64,000 nt of DNA from CALRBF01 sp964646465. Lineage in GTDB: Bacteria; Patescibacteriota; Minisyncoccia; SW-4-49-11. Under the pieces are notes generated by a model. It ran no database searches, was not told where the DNA came from, and saw nothing but the letters and a program-made list of their open reading frames with translations. Shown here piece by piece: positions 24,702 through 33,135 of this stretch. Both the position numbers and the translations under genes were made by a program. Each line of letters starts with the position of its first letter. The first letter of the stretch is position 1. The stretch lies in contig CAZYEN010000029.1 in NCBI GenBank assembly GCA_964646465.1, forward strand, positions 6,762 to 70,761, given 5' to 3'.

Positions 24702-26147
24702 TTATAAAAAAAACTTTTTACGAATGATTTCATCCTGTTCTCTTTGCTTTTCTTCGATTAAATTGATGGCTTTAATTTTGAGGTCTTTTAGGTCTTGGGT
24801 GGCAAGTGCTTGGGATTGTGATTTGAGGTATTCAATATAATTTTTACTAGGGTCCTCTAAAATTTCAGCTAATAGCACATTGAGAATTATTCCTATAATT
24901 GGCCCAGGTTTAATATTGAGTTCATTTATCAAGATATTGCCATCAATTTTGAGCATGGATAAATCTATTGGGTCTAATAAAACCTTCTCAGTCATATATT
25001 CAAAGTGACGTAGGCGATAGGGGCGGGCCTTTGGCGTACCTGATCCTATACGATCACATTCTCGCAGTTTAATCAAGTCTTTGATATTCTCAGCCCCTAC
25101 ATTACGTACTAATTTACGAATTGAGGTCTCTGTAACTTCATTAGTATCATAGTAAAACATATGGTATCTAACTAGTTTAGAGATTCTAGCTGAAAACTTT
25201 TTGGGATAATGTAATCTGTTCAAAATATCATAAGCCATACTGGCTCCTACTATTTCATGATTATGAAAGGTACAAGTTTTCCCAATACCTTCTTTGGTGC
25301 GGGGTTTGGCAATATCGTGTAGTAATCCGGCCATTCTTAAATCAAAACTCCAATCCATATCACAAGCATGTTGCATAGTTCGTAGTAAATGTTCCCATAC
25401 GTCATAAATATGATGCCCATTTTGCTCTACTCCAATACCTTCCTCTAGTTCTGGCATAATGTAGTGTAGTAGTCTGCTATCTCTGAGCAGAATATATCCA
25501 TTCATAGCTCGCGGAGTCAGCATCATTTTGGTGAGTTCATCCCGAATTCTCTCTTGAGCAATATGTTTTAGATTTGGTGCTAACTGTTGTATAGCCTGTA
25601 AGGTTTTAGATTCAATCACAAAATCTAATTGCACAGCAAATCTCACAGCTCGCATTAGTCTCAAGGCATCTTCATTAAATCTATCTTGGGGCTCTCCCAC
25701 CGTACGGATGATTTTGGCTTGAAGGTCATCTAAACCTCCAAAAAAATCCTGAATTTCACCTTGTCTATTCATTGCAAGAGCATTTACAGTAAAATCTCGA
25801 CGAGCTAGGTCTTGAGATAGTTCAGACACAAATTCTACTTGCTCAGGGTGTCTATTATCTGTATATTGAGACTCCTCACGGTAGGTTGTAACTTCAATAA
25901 TCTCCACCGATTCATCAGGACGGCGATATTTTACCCCCACTGTGCCAAAAGTATTCTCATACACAGAGTCGGGGAATAGCTCTTGAATTTGTACAGGTAG
26001 GGCATTGGTAGTAATGTCCCAGTCTACGGGAGTTTTATTACCTAATACTAAATCTCTCACACTACCTCCAACGATAAAAGCCTCAAAACCAGCTTCTTCT
26101 AATGTGTGCAGGATGAAAAGTATGTGATTCGGTATATTATAATTCAT
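24702..26147 (-). CDS. cca: CCA-adding tRNA nucleotidyltransferase
   Basis: A 481-residue class II enzyme that adds or repairs the 3' CCA of tRNA. The head shows FIVGGSVRDLVLG (GGSVRD at 27-32), DWDITTN with the metal-binding Asp42 and Asp44, and DFTVNALAMN. RDELTKMM follows in the neck region. A C-terminal HD domain contains LLHDIAKPRTKEG and YHMFYYDTNE, often a phosphatase or phosphodiesterase module. The gene lies 19 bases after tRNA-Thr on the same strand, so it is probably cotranscribed with it. Confidence 0.93.
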   Translation of the reverse strand: MNYNIPNHILFILHTLEEAGFEAFIVGGSVRDLVLGNKTPVDWDITTNALPVQIQELFPDSVYENTFGTVGVKYRRPDESVEIIEVTTYREESQYTDNRHPEQVEFVSELSQDLARRDFTVNALAMNRQGEIQDFFGGLDDLQAKIIRTVGEPQDRFNEDALRLMRAVRFAVQLDFVIESKTLQAIQQLAPNLKHIAQERIRDELTKMMLTPRAMNGYILLRDSRLLHYIMPELEEGIGVEQNGHHIYDVWEHLLRTMQHACDMDWSFDLRMAGLLHDIAKPRTKEGIGKTCTFHNHEIVGASMAYDILNRLHYPKKFSARISKLVRYHMFYYDTNEVTETSIRKLVRNVGAENIKDLIKLRECDRIGSGTPKARPYRLRHFEYMTEKVLLDPIDLSMLKIDGNILINELNIKPGPIIGIILNVLLAEILEDPSKNYIEYLKSQSQALATQDLKDLKIKAINLIEEKQREQDEIIRKKFFL

Positions 26148-26166
26148 AAAAATTTTTGATAAATTG

Positions 26167-26243
26167 TGGAGCCAATGGTGGGGATCGAACCCACGACCTA
26201 TGCGTTACGAATGCATTGCTCTACCAGACTAAGCTACATTGGC
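26167..26243 (-). tRNA. tRNA-Thr (anticodon CGU), CCA encoded
   Basis: A full cloverleaf reads on the minus strand: acceptor GCCAATG with CATTGGC, D-stem GCTT/GAGC, T-stem GTGGG/CCCAC around TTCGATC, discriminator T and an encoded CCA. The anticodon loop is TTCGTAA, so the anticodon is CGU, reading ACG (Thr). The anticodon stem has one A-C mismatch next to the loop. Coordinates include CCA. Confidence 0.93.
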
Positions 26244-26280
26244 GCACTTTTAGTATAGTCTAAAATAGCTATTAGAGCAA

Positions 26281-26320
26281 TATATAAATAAAAGCCCCCG
26301 ACTATCTTAGTGGGGGCTTT
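26281..26320 (-). terminator. terminator overlapping the end of the 115-aa gene
   Basis: On the minus strand AAAGCCCCC and GGGGGCTTT form a nine-pair stem (26291-26299 with 26312-26320), followed by TATTTATA. The 5' arm encodes the last residues of the 26302-26649 gene, whose stop codon lies in the loop. Confidence 0.8.
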
Positions 26321-26649
26321 AATCTTTGAATTCTTGTGTTTGACCTTAATAATTTTGTATTTCTACGTATCAACTTGTCAATTAGACGATATATATTATC
26401 ATCTAGTAAGATTGATATTTGAGGCATCTCAGAACATTGTTCTATTTGGTGGCGAATATGACTTATTGCAGAGTCTATAGTATTAATAGAGTTTCCACTT
26501 TTACCAATATCTCGTTGATCATTTTGAGTGATTATCTTTTCTAAACCTGATAAACTAGAAACTGAGATAGTCTTGGATTCTTTAGCTCTTTGTAATAGTT
26601 GAAGAATTTTATTCCATTGTTTATATGAATAAGTGCGTGAGGTCGACAT
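26302..26649 (-). CDS. small hypothetical protein
   Basis: A 115-residue, charged, probably helical protein (SYKQWNKILQLLQRAKESKTISVSSLSGLEKII ... ILLDDNIYRLIDKLIRRNTKLL) without membrane segments. I recognise no family. A GAGG ribosome-binding site lies 10-13 bases before the ATG at 26649. The coding region ends inside its own terminator hairpin. It stands alone between a repeat cluster and tRNA-Thr, and its length and basic C-terminus (RIQRLKPPLR) would suit a small nucleic-acid-binding protein, which is only a guess. Confidence 0.6.
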   Translation of the reverse strand: MSTSRTYSYKQWNKILQLLQRAKESKTISVSSLSGLEKIITQNDQRDIGKSGNSINTIDSAISHIRHQIEQCSEMPQISILLDDNIYRLIDKLIRRNTKLLRSNTRIQRLKPPLR

Positions 26650-26718
26650 GAGACTTTCCTCTGTAGATTGGTATTTAGACTATCAAAATCTAAGTTTTAT
26701 GTCAAATTATGATTTATG

Positions 26719-26917
26719 TCCTCCTTTGGAGGAGGTGGCACGAAGTGGCGGTGGTGTATTAGGTTTAATATTATTACAAACAAGTGTTTATTTTAGTATT
26801 TCAAAATTTATCCACCCTCCCCCTACGGGTACTCCCTCCGAAGGGAGACAAAATATCAAATACAGGAGACTGCAAGGTCGCCCCTACGGAAAAACATTAT
26901 GGAGGGGTAAACCCTCC
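26719..26917. repeat. GC-rich dispersed repeat cluster, copy 3
   Basis: This intergenic stretch (26650-26973) has no convincing gene. It holds a CCTCC/GGAGG hairpin followed by TGGCACGAAGTGGCGG (near 26719-26757). A 38-base unit at 26811-26848 is the reverse complement, with two mismatches, of 15311-15348. A GGAGGG/CCCTCC hairpin lies at 26901-26917. The blocks are much richer in G+C than surrounding DNA. They look like a dispersed non-coding repeat family. Confidence 0.7.
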
Positions 26918-26923
26918 GCTACG

Positions 26924-26954
26924 AGAAAAAAAAGCCCCGCTGAGTGCGGGGCTT
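26924..26954 (-). terminator. strong terminator of the stand-alone gene
   Basis: On the minus strand AAGCCCCGC and GCGGGGCTT form a perfect nine-pair stem with a five-base loop, followed by TTTTTTT. It follows the stop of the gene at 26974-27540 by 19 bases. Confidence 0.9.
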
Positions 26955-26973
26955 GAGTTGTAGGATCGGTGTC

Positions 26974-27540
26974 TCAGGAAGCCATGAGATCAAACAGAAG
27001 TTGGTACCATTGATCGAGACCATCATTCAGGAGCTCCAATGCTTGGTCATCGATCACCTCCATCACTGGGGGGTGAGGTTTCCCGATGATGGCTGGTTTG
27101 CTACCTAGTTCTTCTCGGACACTCTCCCAATATGAGGCCGTCTTAGTTGAAAGCTGGAAACGTTCTCCAAGGAAGGTGGTATCCATTGAGGGCACCTGCC
27201 CAGGTAGGGTTCTATTAAACTCATTCCGCTCCTCCTGAGCGGCGAGAGACACCAAAGCCTCACGGGCTTTGGTGGCCTGCCCGTAATCAATACGGGCTAG
27301 ATCCCGTTCGAGCTCTATGAGCTCAGCACTTCTGTCGCACCAAGGCGACACAAGTCGGTAAAATTCCACCAGCTGAGTGAGAGGAGTTCCTCCATGACTA
27401 CGGAGAGATAGGGCAGTATGAGTCCCTGTAGCTTTCTTCTTCAAGTGTTCCAGCTTCTGCTCCACTTGAGCAGAAGAGGTTCCTAGCGAGCGAAGTCGCT
27501 GAGGAATATGAAAATTGGAGAGGACTGTGGTGATAGCCAT
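26974..27540 (-). CDS. hypothetical protein, stand-alone GC-rich orphan
   Basis: This 188-residue soluble protein, starting MAITTVLSNFHIPQRLRSLG, is helical with no family I recognise. The ATG at 27540 is chosen over an upstream start at 27582 because AAGGAG lies eight bases before it. The gene is clearly richer in G+C than the flanking cysS and repeats and uses CTC, CTG, CGG and GCC codons freely. It has its own promoter (TTGACA, 17 bases, TATGGT), a textbook ribosome-binding site and a perfect terminator. All these traits set it apart and point to acquisition or strong expression selection. Confidence 0.65.
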   Translation of the reverse strand: MAITTVLSNFHIPQRLRSLGTSSAQVEQKLEHLKKKATGTHTALSLRSHGGTPLTQLVEFYRLVSPWCDRSAELIELERDLARIDYGQATKAREALVSLAAQEERNEFNRTLPGQVPSMDTTFLGERFQLSTKTASYWESVREELGSKPAIIGKPHPPVMEVIDDQALELLNDGLDQWYQLLFDLMAS

Positions 27541-27572
27541 TAGGCTAACTCCTTGTAAAATGTACAGAATTA

Positions 27573-27601
27573 ACCATACCACAAAATCAACAAAATGTCA
27601 A
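27573..27601 (-). promoter_or_regulatory. promoter of the stand-alone gene
   Basis: TTGACA (27596-27601) and TATGGT (27573-27578) on the minus strand are 17 bases apart. The start would be near 27566, leaving a 26-base leader that contains the AAGGAG at 27549-27554. Confidence 0.6.
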
Positions 27602-27619
27602 TATATATAGACAAATATT

Positions 27620-29035
27620 TTAAGATTTTATAATTACACTTTGCCCGTCTTTATCCTGGATGGTATAGCCTAAATTAGATAATTCTTGTCTTAGTTTGTC
27701 AGCTTGTGCAAAGTCTTTATTAGCTCGAGCTTGATTGCGTTGATTAAAAATTTCTACTATCTCAGCGGGGATTGAGGTTTTGGTGAGGGGTAAATCTAGA
27801 GCCAGTACTCGCTCTAATCTCTGGAACAATTTGAGTATATGGCGTCTTGGGATGGGCTCTTGTGCGTCTATTGCTGTGTTGACTTCTTTTATAAACTCAA
27901 ACATAAAAGCAATAGCCTTTGGGGAGTCTAGGTCAGAGAATAGGGATTTTTTGAAATTATTATAAGTATCTCGGATTAATTTTTGGAGTTTTGGGTTTTT
28001 GCGATGGGGTTTGACTAAATTCACTCTATTAATAAAGTCTATAATTCGCTGGCGTGTTTGTTTGGCTTGCTGTAATGATTCCCAAGAAAAATCTATATCG
28101 GAGCGATAATGTGCCATCAAGACCAATAATCTTAAATCTAATGGGGAATAGCCTTGAGTAATAATATCATCTAGGGTTATAAAAGTTCCCGCTGATTTTG
28201 ACATCTTATCTGTGTTGATAGTTAGAAAATAGTTATGAAGCCAATAATTAGCCATTGTCTTGCCAGTATCTGCTTTGAACTGAGCTATTTCATTAGTATG
28301 ATGAATTGGGATATGGTCTTTGCCTCCTGTATGTATGTCAAATGGTGCATGAAGCAAGGAATCTGCCATTACCACACATTCAGAATGCCAACCAGGGAAT
28401 CCAATACCCCAAGGGCTATTCCATTCCATTTGTCTTGTCTCTCCTTTAGGTGAGAACTTCCATAGAGCAAAATCTGAGGGGGATTTTTTCTCTCCCATCT
28501 CAACTCTAGCTCCAGCCTCTTGAGCTTGTAATTTTAAGTGAGCAAAGTCAGAGTATTCTTGTAATTTGGTAGTATCAAAGTATACTCCATCACTTGTAAT
28601 ATAGGTATAGCCCTTTTTTTCTAATCTTTTGATTAAATTTATTTGCTCTCTTATATATTCGGTAGCTTTAGGGTAGTGATCGGATGGAAGTACATTAAGC
28701 TTAGCTAGATCTTCTTGCCAGAGCTTAGTATATTTGATTGCTACTTCTTGGGCGGTAAGTTGTTCTCTTCTGGCTCCTTTTTCTAATTTATCCTCACCAG
28801 TGTCCTCATCACTAACTAGATGTCCTACATCAGTAATATTAGTGACGGAGTAGACATTATAATTATGTAATTTTAGAGTTCTTTTGAGTAAGTCGTCAAA
28901 CAGAGATTTTCTTAAATTTCCAATATGTTGCCTGTCATACACGGTTGGCCCACAACTATATATAGAGACTCTTTTGGGGTGAATGGGTTTGAATGGTATC
29001 ACTGCTCGGGCTGGAGTATTATAAAGTTTAATCAT
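27620..29035 (-). CDS. cysS: cysteinyl-tRNA synthetase
   Basis: A 471-residue class I synthetase. HIGN is at 37-40 and KMSKS at 277-281. The zinc ligands known from E. coli map to Cys28, Cys220, His245 and Glu249. Specificity is supported by the SCGPTVYDRQHIGN opening and the GWHSEC/GGKDHIPIHHTNE blocks. Length is normal. It is the last gene of the minus-strand operon that starts at the tandem pilB, eight bases after the vanW-like gene. Confidence 0.96.
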   Translation of the reverse strand: MIKLYNTPARAVIPFKPIHPKRVSIYSCGPTVYDRQHIGNLRKSLFDDLLKRTLKLHNYNVYSVTNITDVGHLVSDEDTGEDKLEKGARREQLTAQEVAIKYTKLWQEDLAKLNVLPSDHYPKATEYIREQINLIKRLEKKGYTYITSDGVYFDTTKLQEYSDFAHLKLQAQEAGARVEMGEKKSPSDFALWKFSPKGETRQMEWNSPWGIGFPGWHSECVVMADSLLHAPFDIHTGGKDHIPIHHTNEIAQFKADTGKTMANYWLHNYFLTINTDKMSKSAGTFITLDDIITQGYSPLDLRLLVLMAHYRSDIDFSWESLQQAKQTRQRIIDFINRVNLVKPHRKNPKLQKLIRDTYNNFKKSLFSDLDSPKAIAFMFEFIKEVNTAIDAQEPIPRRHILKLFQRLERVLALDLPLTKTSIPAEIVEIFNQRNQARANKDFAQADKLRQELSNLGYTIQDKDGQSVIIKS

Positions 29036-29043
29036 AAAAAAGA

Positions 29044-30687
29044 TTATTGTAATGGATTGGATGTAACTTTATTCGGTGGGCGATATGTAGAGTAGAAGGC
29101 ATCTCTTTTTATCATAACATCACCTTCATATATTTCACGATAAGCTACTGTTTTCATTGAGCCATCTGAGCTAGATTCTAAGACAACAGGTTCAATGGTT
29201 TTAGCGGTTCGTCCTGTTGAGGTTCCATAAATTTCATAGTAAAGAATAGTCCCCACAATATAATGTTGAATTAAAATATGGTTGTTAGTATCATTTTGGA
29301 ACCTAAAATCTGGTTTTGGTAAATAAATTGTGGCATCAAGTCCTGGCTTCCCATAGTAATTTACCACATATGAGTGATTTCTTCTCTCTGTAATTTGTAG
29401 TCCGGCATTCAGTGCAGCTCTAAATAGTGTAGTGGATACTTGGCAAATACCTCCTCCATATTCAGGTATGGTTTTATTCCCTTTTATTACTAGTTCTGGT
29501 AAATATCCATTGCGAGCATCAACTTTACCTAATGTATTTACAAATGAAAACTCTTCTCCTGGTTTTAGTAGAGTGCTTGAGATTTTATTAGCAGCTACAT
29601 TAATATTTCTAACTCTACTTTTACTAGACCCTCTAAAGTTAGATTCACCTTTTCCCAATAAAGTTTTCAGCCCCAGAGCATCAAACTGAGACTCATCAAT
29701 CAAGGGTGAGGTTACTGCTACAAATAGTTCAGTTTTAGTGATGCCAGATAAAATATCATTTCTAATCCTCTTAGAACTTTCCTCCATCATTAATTTGGTA
29801 CCTTCTTTTCCAGGCTCTAAGATCTCTATTTGTTGAAGTTCAGGATTAAATCTTAATTTAGCATTAACTGGTTGGCTGGTTAGTGTTTTTTGTACGGATT
29901 CAAGATATTCTTTGATGATGTCTTGGGAAATATCAATTTCTTTAGTTGTCTGATCAATGGTAATCCAAGTAATAATTTCTTCAGGAGGTACTTTTATATT
30001 TATATCATTAAAGAATATAGTATGTTCTCTTATCATAGAGTCAAGGTCACTTTTTTGAGACTCCCAAGAAGCTGTAGTAATAGCAGGGAGTTCTTTATTA
30101 AGTGGAATTTCTAACCTAATACTTTCTTCTTTTAGCTTTGCAGTTATAGCGGGAGCAATGTTTTCAACATCCAGACTTTCTCCGGCTTGTTCAGGAATTA
30201 TAATTATTACTCCGTCTTTATAATCTAATTTAGCATCAGCAAGAGTTTTAAGAGCAGGATTTACTTTAGCTCCCAGTGATGATTCCAACACTTCATTGTC
30301 ACTTGTATATATCCAATTGACATCTGTATCTTGTAGTATATGACTCAGACTAGTTATAATATTACTCTTTCTCTTTATTTTATAGGCTTGTACTAAAGTG
30401 TCATCTATATTAAGCTTGATACCCAATTCTTCTAATGTTGTAATATACTCCTGTCCTCCATAAGTTAGAGTAATATTTTTATTACTTAGATTTTTATTCT
30501 TTTTATCTAATATATCGAAAGCCTCTTTTAGATTTTTAGAACTAATATCTAATCCTTGTACTGACACACGAGGATAGACTGAGTCACGATAAGAATAAGC
30601 TACTACACCAAATACAGTAGATAGGATTAATAATATAAAACTGATAATGATTAATGGTAGCTTAAATTTTTGCACAAATAATTTCAT
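29044..30687 (-). CDS. VanW family membrane-anchored protein
   Basis: A 547-residue protein with one N-terminal membrane anchor (about residues 11-33). Two PG_binding_4-like domains follow between about 60 and 330. The VanW domain is C-terminal, with GEEFSFVNTLGKVDARNGY, EYGGGICQVSTTLF and RRNHSYVVNYYGKPGLDATIY. The VanW domain's chemistry is not settled; such proteins are linked to cell-wall modification. It lies after a FemX-like gene, which fits a wall role. It would face the outside of the cell membrane. Confidence 0.9.
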   Translation of the reverse strand: MKLFVQKFKLPLIIISFILLILSTVFGVVAYSYRDSVYPRVSVQGLDISSKNLKEAFDILDKKNKNLSNKNITLTYGGQEYITTLEELGIKLNIDDTLVQAYKIKRKSNIITSLSHILQDTDVNWIYTSDNEVLESSLGAKVNPALKTLADAKLDYKDGVIIIIPEQAGESLDVENIAPAITAKLKEESIRLEIPLNKELPAITTASWESQKSDLDSMIREHTIFFNDINIKVPPEEIITWITIDQTTKEIDISQDIIKEYLESVQKTLTSQPVNAKLRFNPELQQIEILEPGKEGTKLMMEESSKRIRNDILSGITKTELFVAVTSPLIDESQFDALGLKTLLGKGESNFRGSSKSRVRNINVAANKISSTLLKPGEEFSFVNTLGKVDARNGYLPELVIKGNKTIPEYGGGICQVSTTLFRAALNAGLQITERRNHSYVVNYYGKPGLDATIYLPKPDFRFQNDTNNHILIQHYIVGTILYYEIYGTSTGRTAKTIEPVVLESSSDGSMKTVAYREIYEGDVMIKRDAFYSTYRPPNKVTSNPLQ

Positions 30688-30735
30688 ATATAATATATAT
30701 TTCTAATTATAGTTTACTACAGCTTAATTATATTA

Positions 30736-31737
30736 TCAAATAAACTTACCTCTTATTTGACGGAATATTTTATAAAAATTAAAAATAAGTCTTTTATGAA
30801 TTAAAATTTGGCTATTTGGGTAATCAATAGTTTTACCTCCAAACTGTTTCTTGAATCTTGAAATTCCTTGCCAAGATTTTTTAGTATTAGATATTCCCCA
30901 AAAGTCATAGATTCTTTTGCTGATTTTTTTTGCTTCCAAAATAGAATGCCACTGTAATAGGGGAGGAGCCATCAGATTACGATACTGATTACTGGAAGCT
31001 CCGTGTAGATAAACTCTTTGGTCTAATATATCTAAAATAATATTTGCAGCTAAAACTTTCCCTTCGTGTTCGGCTATAATTAAAGATACTTTTAGGTGAG
31101 ATGATTCACTTTTGAATAAATGTCTGTAATGTGATTTTGAATGAACAGCAAAGTCACCTCGTTCACTAGTTTCTTGTATAAGATTGAAAAATATATCAAA
31201 GTATTTATTAAACTCAGGTTCATTTATTGTAATTTTTTTAATTTCTACTCCTTTTTTTTGAGCCAATTTAATATTATATCGCATTTTGGAATGCATATTT
31301 TTTAGCAAATTTTCTTCTGATAAGCTTAAATCTAATATTTGAGTTTGATGGGGAAGTCTTTCTAATGTACTATTTTGAGTATATTTATCAAAAAATTGAA
31401 TATAATTATTATATATATCTTTAGCTGGTTCTAGCAAAGTAAATATAGCATTATACTTTTGAGCTAGTTCTTTAATATTATCCCAAAATTCTTGAATTTG
31501 TTTTTGAGACAGTTTGTCGGAGTATAAAATTGGACCCCTTGGGATATATAATTGGGTATATCTTGAAATTAATTTATAAACATAAATTTGGGCAAATATT
31601 ATTATGTTATTATTTTTATCTTTTATAATAACTCTCTCTAGAGTCAGATAGTCTGTCCTAATCAACTCTGCCCAATCTAAAAATTGATAATATTCTGATA
31701 TATTGTCTGGGGATTTTTGATTAGGGGCTAATATCAT
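30736..31737 (-). CDS. FemX/FemAB-type aminoacyltransferase
   Basis: A 333-residue protein with two GNAT-like halves. MRYNIKLAQKKGVEIKKI, DFAVHSKSHYRHLF and LHGASSNQYRNLMAPPLLQW are typical of FemX-type enzymes that transfer amino acids from aminoacyl-tRNA to the peptidoglycan stem of lipid II. The WGISNTKKSWQGISRFKKQFGG block is the usual C-terminal signature. The start overlaps the PfkB gene by four bases. The residue transferred cannot be predicted. Confidence 0.85.
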   Translation of the reverse strand: MILAPNQKSPDNISEYYQFLDWAELIRTDYLTLERVIIKDKNNNIIIFAQIYVYKLISRYTQLYIPRGPILYSDKLSQKQIQEFWDNIKELAQKYNAIFTLLEPAKDIYNNYIQFFDKYTQNSTLERLPHQTQILDLSLSEENLLKNMHSKMRYNIKLAQKKGVEIKKITINEPEFNKYFDIFFNLIQETSERGDFAVHSKSHYRHLFKSESSHLKVSLIIAEHEGKVLAANIILDILDQRVYLHGASSNQYRNLMAPPLLQWHSILEAKKISKRIYDFWGISNTKKSWQGISRFKKQFGGKTIDYPNSQILIHKRLIFNFYKIFRQIRGKFI

Positions 31738-32693
31738 ATTAACTGTGGCTCTAATGTTGTTGCTATTTCAATAATTTCATCCATAGTAGCAAGCCCATTG
31801 ACTGATCCTATCTCTCGCAATACTGAGGAGCTTTGTATGATACCCCATTTTAAAGCCTCAGATATATTTTGTGATTGAATAAAATTAGCTAAGAACCCAG
31901 CAGCAAAGGCGTCTCCAGCTCCAGTAGTCTCTCTTTTTTCTACTACTCTAGCTGGTAAATGTAGAATAGTATTATTATCACTAACATAAGCCCCATTATT
32001 ACCATCAGTTAGTCCAATAGTTTTGACTCCCATATTATGTAATTTCTGAATCAAGTTAGGAATATGTTCATCAGAAGAATTTAATATATGCTGAGCTTCT
32101 TCTTTATTTAAAAATATCACATCGGCTTTTGGCAAAATTTGATGAATGAAACTCATATTATGTTTGAGTAAATATGATCCTGGATTAAAGGCAATTTTAT
32201 ATGAATAATCTGTATTAATTAAGCTTTCTAATAATTTTTCACTACCATTGCTAAGAGATGTAATGTATATCCATTCACTCTCGGGTATAGTTAACCTAGT
32301 ATAATCTTTAGGTTTATGATGAGATAAAACCACTCTCTCACCATTAATAGAAAGTATAGTAGATTGATTAATTCCAGAATTTTCACTAGGAATGATATGA
32401 TCAGTATTTAAATTAGTGTCTCTAAGAGCTTTTAATACATAAGTAGATATGGAATCAGTACCTATTGAAGCTACAAAAGAGGTTTGAATCCCTAATAAAC
32501 TTAAGCCATAAGTTAAATTATAAGCATTTCCTCCTATATATTCATGCATTTCTGAGATTGGTATTTTATGTCCAATCTCTAAGTTAACCACAAAATTACC
32601 AGGATTTATATCAGAGGGTACTATATCAATTTTAGGTAATACTAAAAATCTATCTAAGGTTATATCTCCAATTACAGCACATTGATAAGACAT
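31734..32693 (-). CDS. PfkB-family sugar or nucleoside kinase
   Basis: A 319-residue kinase of the ribokinase fold. The N-terminus has GDITLDRFLVLP and IGGNAYNLTYGLSLLG, and the C-terminus has the signature ETTGAGDAFAAGF with catalytic Asp261. It phosphorylates a sugar or nucleoside; ribose, fructose-phosphate and adenosine are all possible substrates and the sequence does not decide. It lies between tsaE and femX in a tightly packed operon. Confidence 0.88.
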   Translation of the reverse strand: MSYQCAVIGDITLDRFLVLPKIDIVPSDINPGNFVVNLEIGHKIPISEMHEYIGGNAYNLTYGLSLLGIQTSFVASIGTDSISTYVLKALRDTNLNTDHIIPSENSGINQSTILSINGERVVLSHHKPKDYTRLTIPESEWIYITSLSNGSEKLLESLINTDYSYKIAFNPGSYLLKHNMSFIHQILPKADVIFLNKEEAQHILNSSDEHIPNLIQKLHNMGVKTIGLTDGNNGAYVSDNNTILHLPARVVEKRETTGAGDAFAAGFLANFIQSQNISEALKWGIIQSSSVLREIGSVNGLATMDEIIEIATTLEPQLI

Positions 32694-32698
32694 ATTAA

Positions 32699-33133
32699 TT
32701 ATGGGTTAATATTAATAATTCTCTCATTTGAATTAATAACTTCAAATTCGATTTTAGTATTAGGGATGTTCTTCCAGAGATTTGGAGTTTTGCTAGCCCA
32801 TTCGATCAACAAAATATTTTTAGTGTTTTGAATCATATCCATAATACCTAAATCTAAAACCTCCCATTCTTGATTCAATCTGTATAAATCAAGATGATAA
32901 ATTTTATAGTCAGAATCTGGTATAGAATATGGCTTCATGATTACGAAGGTAGGGCTTGTGACGGGTTGGACTACTCCTAAGCCAGCTAAAAACCCTTGGC
33001 TAAAAGTTGTTTTGCCTCCCCCCAATTCACCCTCTAGTAATACGACATTAGGTTTTTTGTTGTCTAAAACATCTTTAGCTATATCTTTAGCAAGATTTTT
33101 AGTTTCAACTATAGATTTTGAAATTATTCGCAT
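32699..33133 (-). CDS. tsaE: tRNA threonylcarbamoyladenosine biosynthesis ATPase TsaE
   Basis: A 144-residue P-loop protein with LEGELGGGKTTFSQGFLAGLG (Walker A at 35-42), VTSPTFVIMKPY and HLDLYRL, the TsaE pattern. It helps TsaB/TsaD place threonylcarbamoyl on A37 of ANN-decoding tRNAs. It sits two bases after the tandem pilB and five before the PfkB gene. Length is normal; no partner gene is in the window. Confidence 0.93.
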   Translation of the reverse strand: MRIISKSIVETKNLAKDIAKDVLDNKKPNVVLLEGELGGGKTTFSQGFLAGLGVVQPVTSPTFVIMKPYSIPDSDYKIYHLDLYRLNQEWEVLDLGIMDMIQNTKNILLIEWASKTPNLWKNIPNTKIEFEVINSNERIININP

Positions 33134-33135
33134 AT

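Noticed and set aside
26617..26660. GAGGAAAGTC on the minus strand, like the start of RNase P RNA
   Set aside because: The conserved continuation of RNase P is missing; the motif is the ribosome-binding region of the 115-aa gene.
26633..26956. A 107-codon plus-strand frame across the repeat cluster
   Set aside because: It translates the palindromic GC-rich repeats (PPLEEVARSGGG style), overlaps the terminator of the gene at 26974 and has no ribosome-binding site; treated as repeat DNA.
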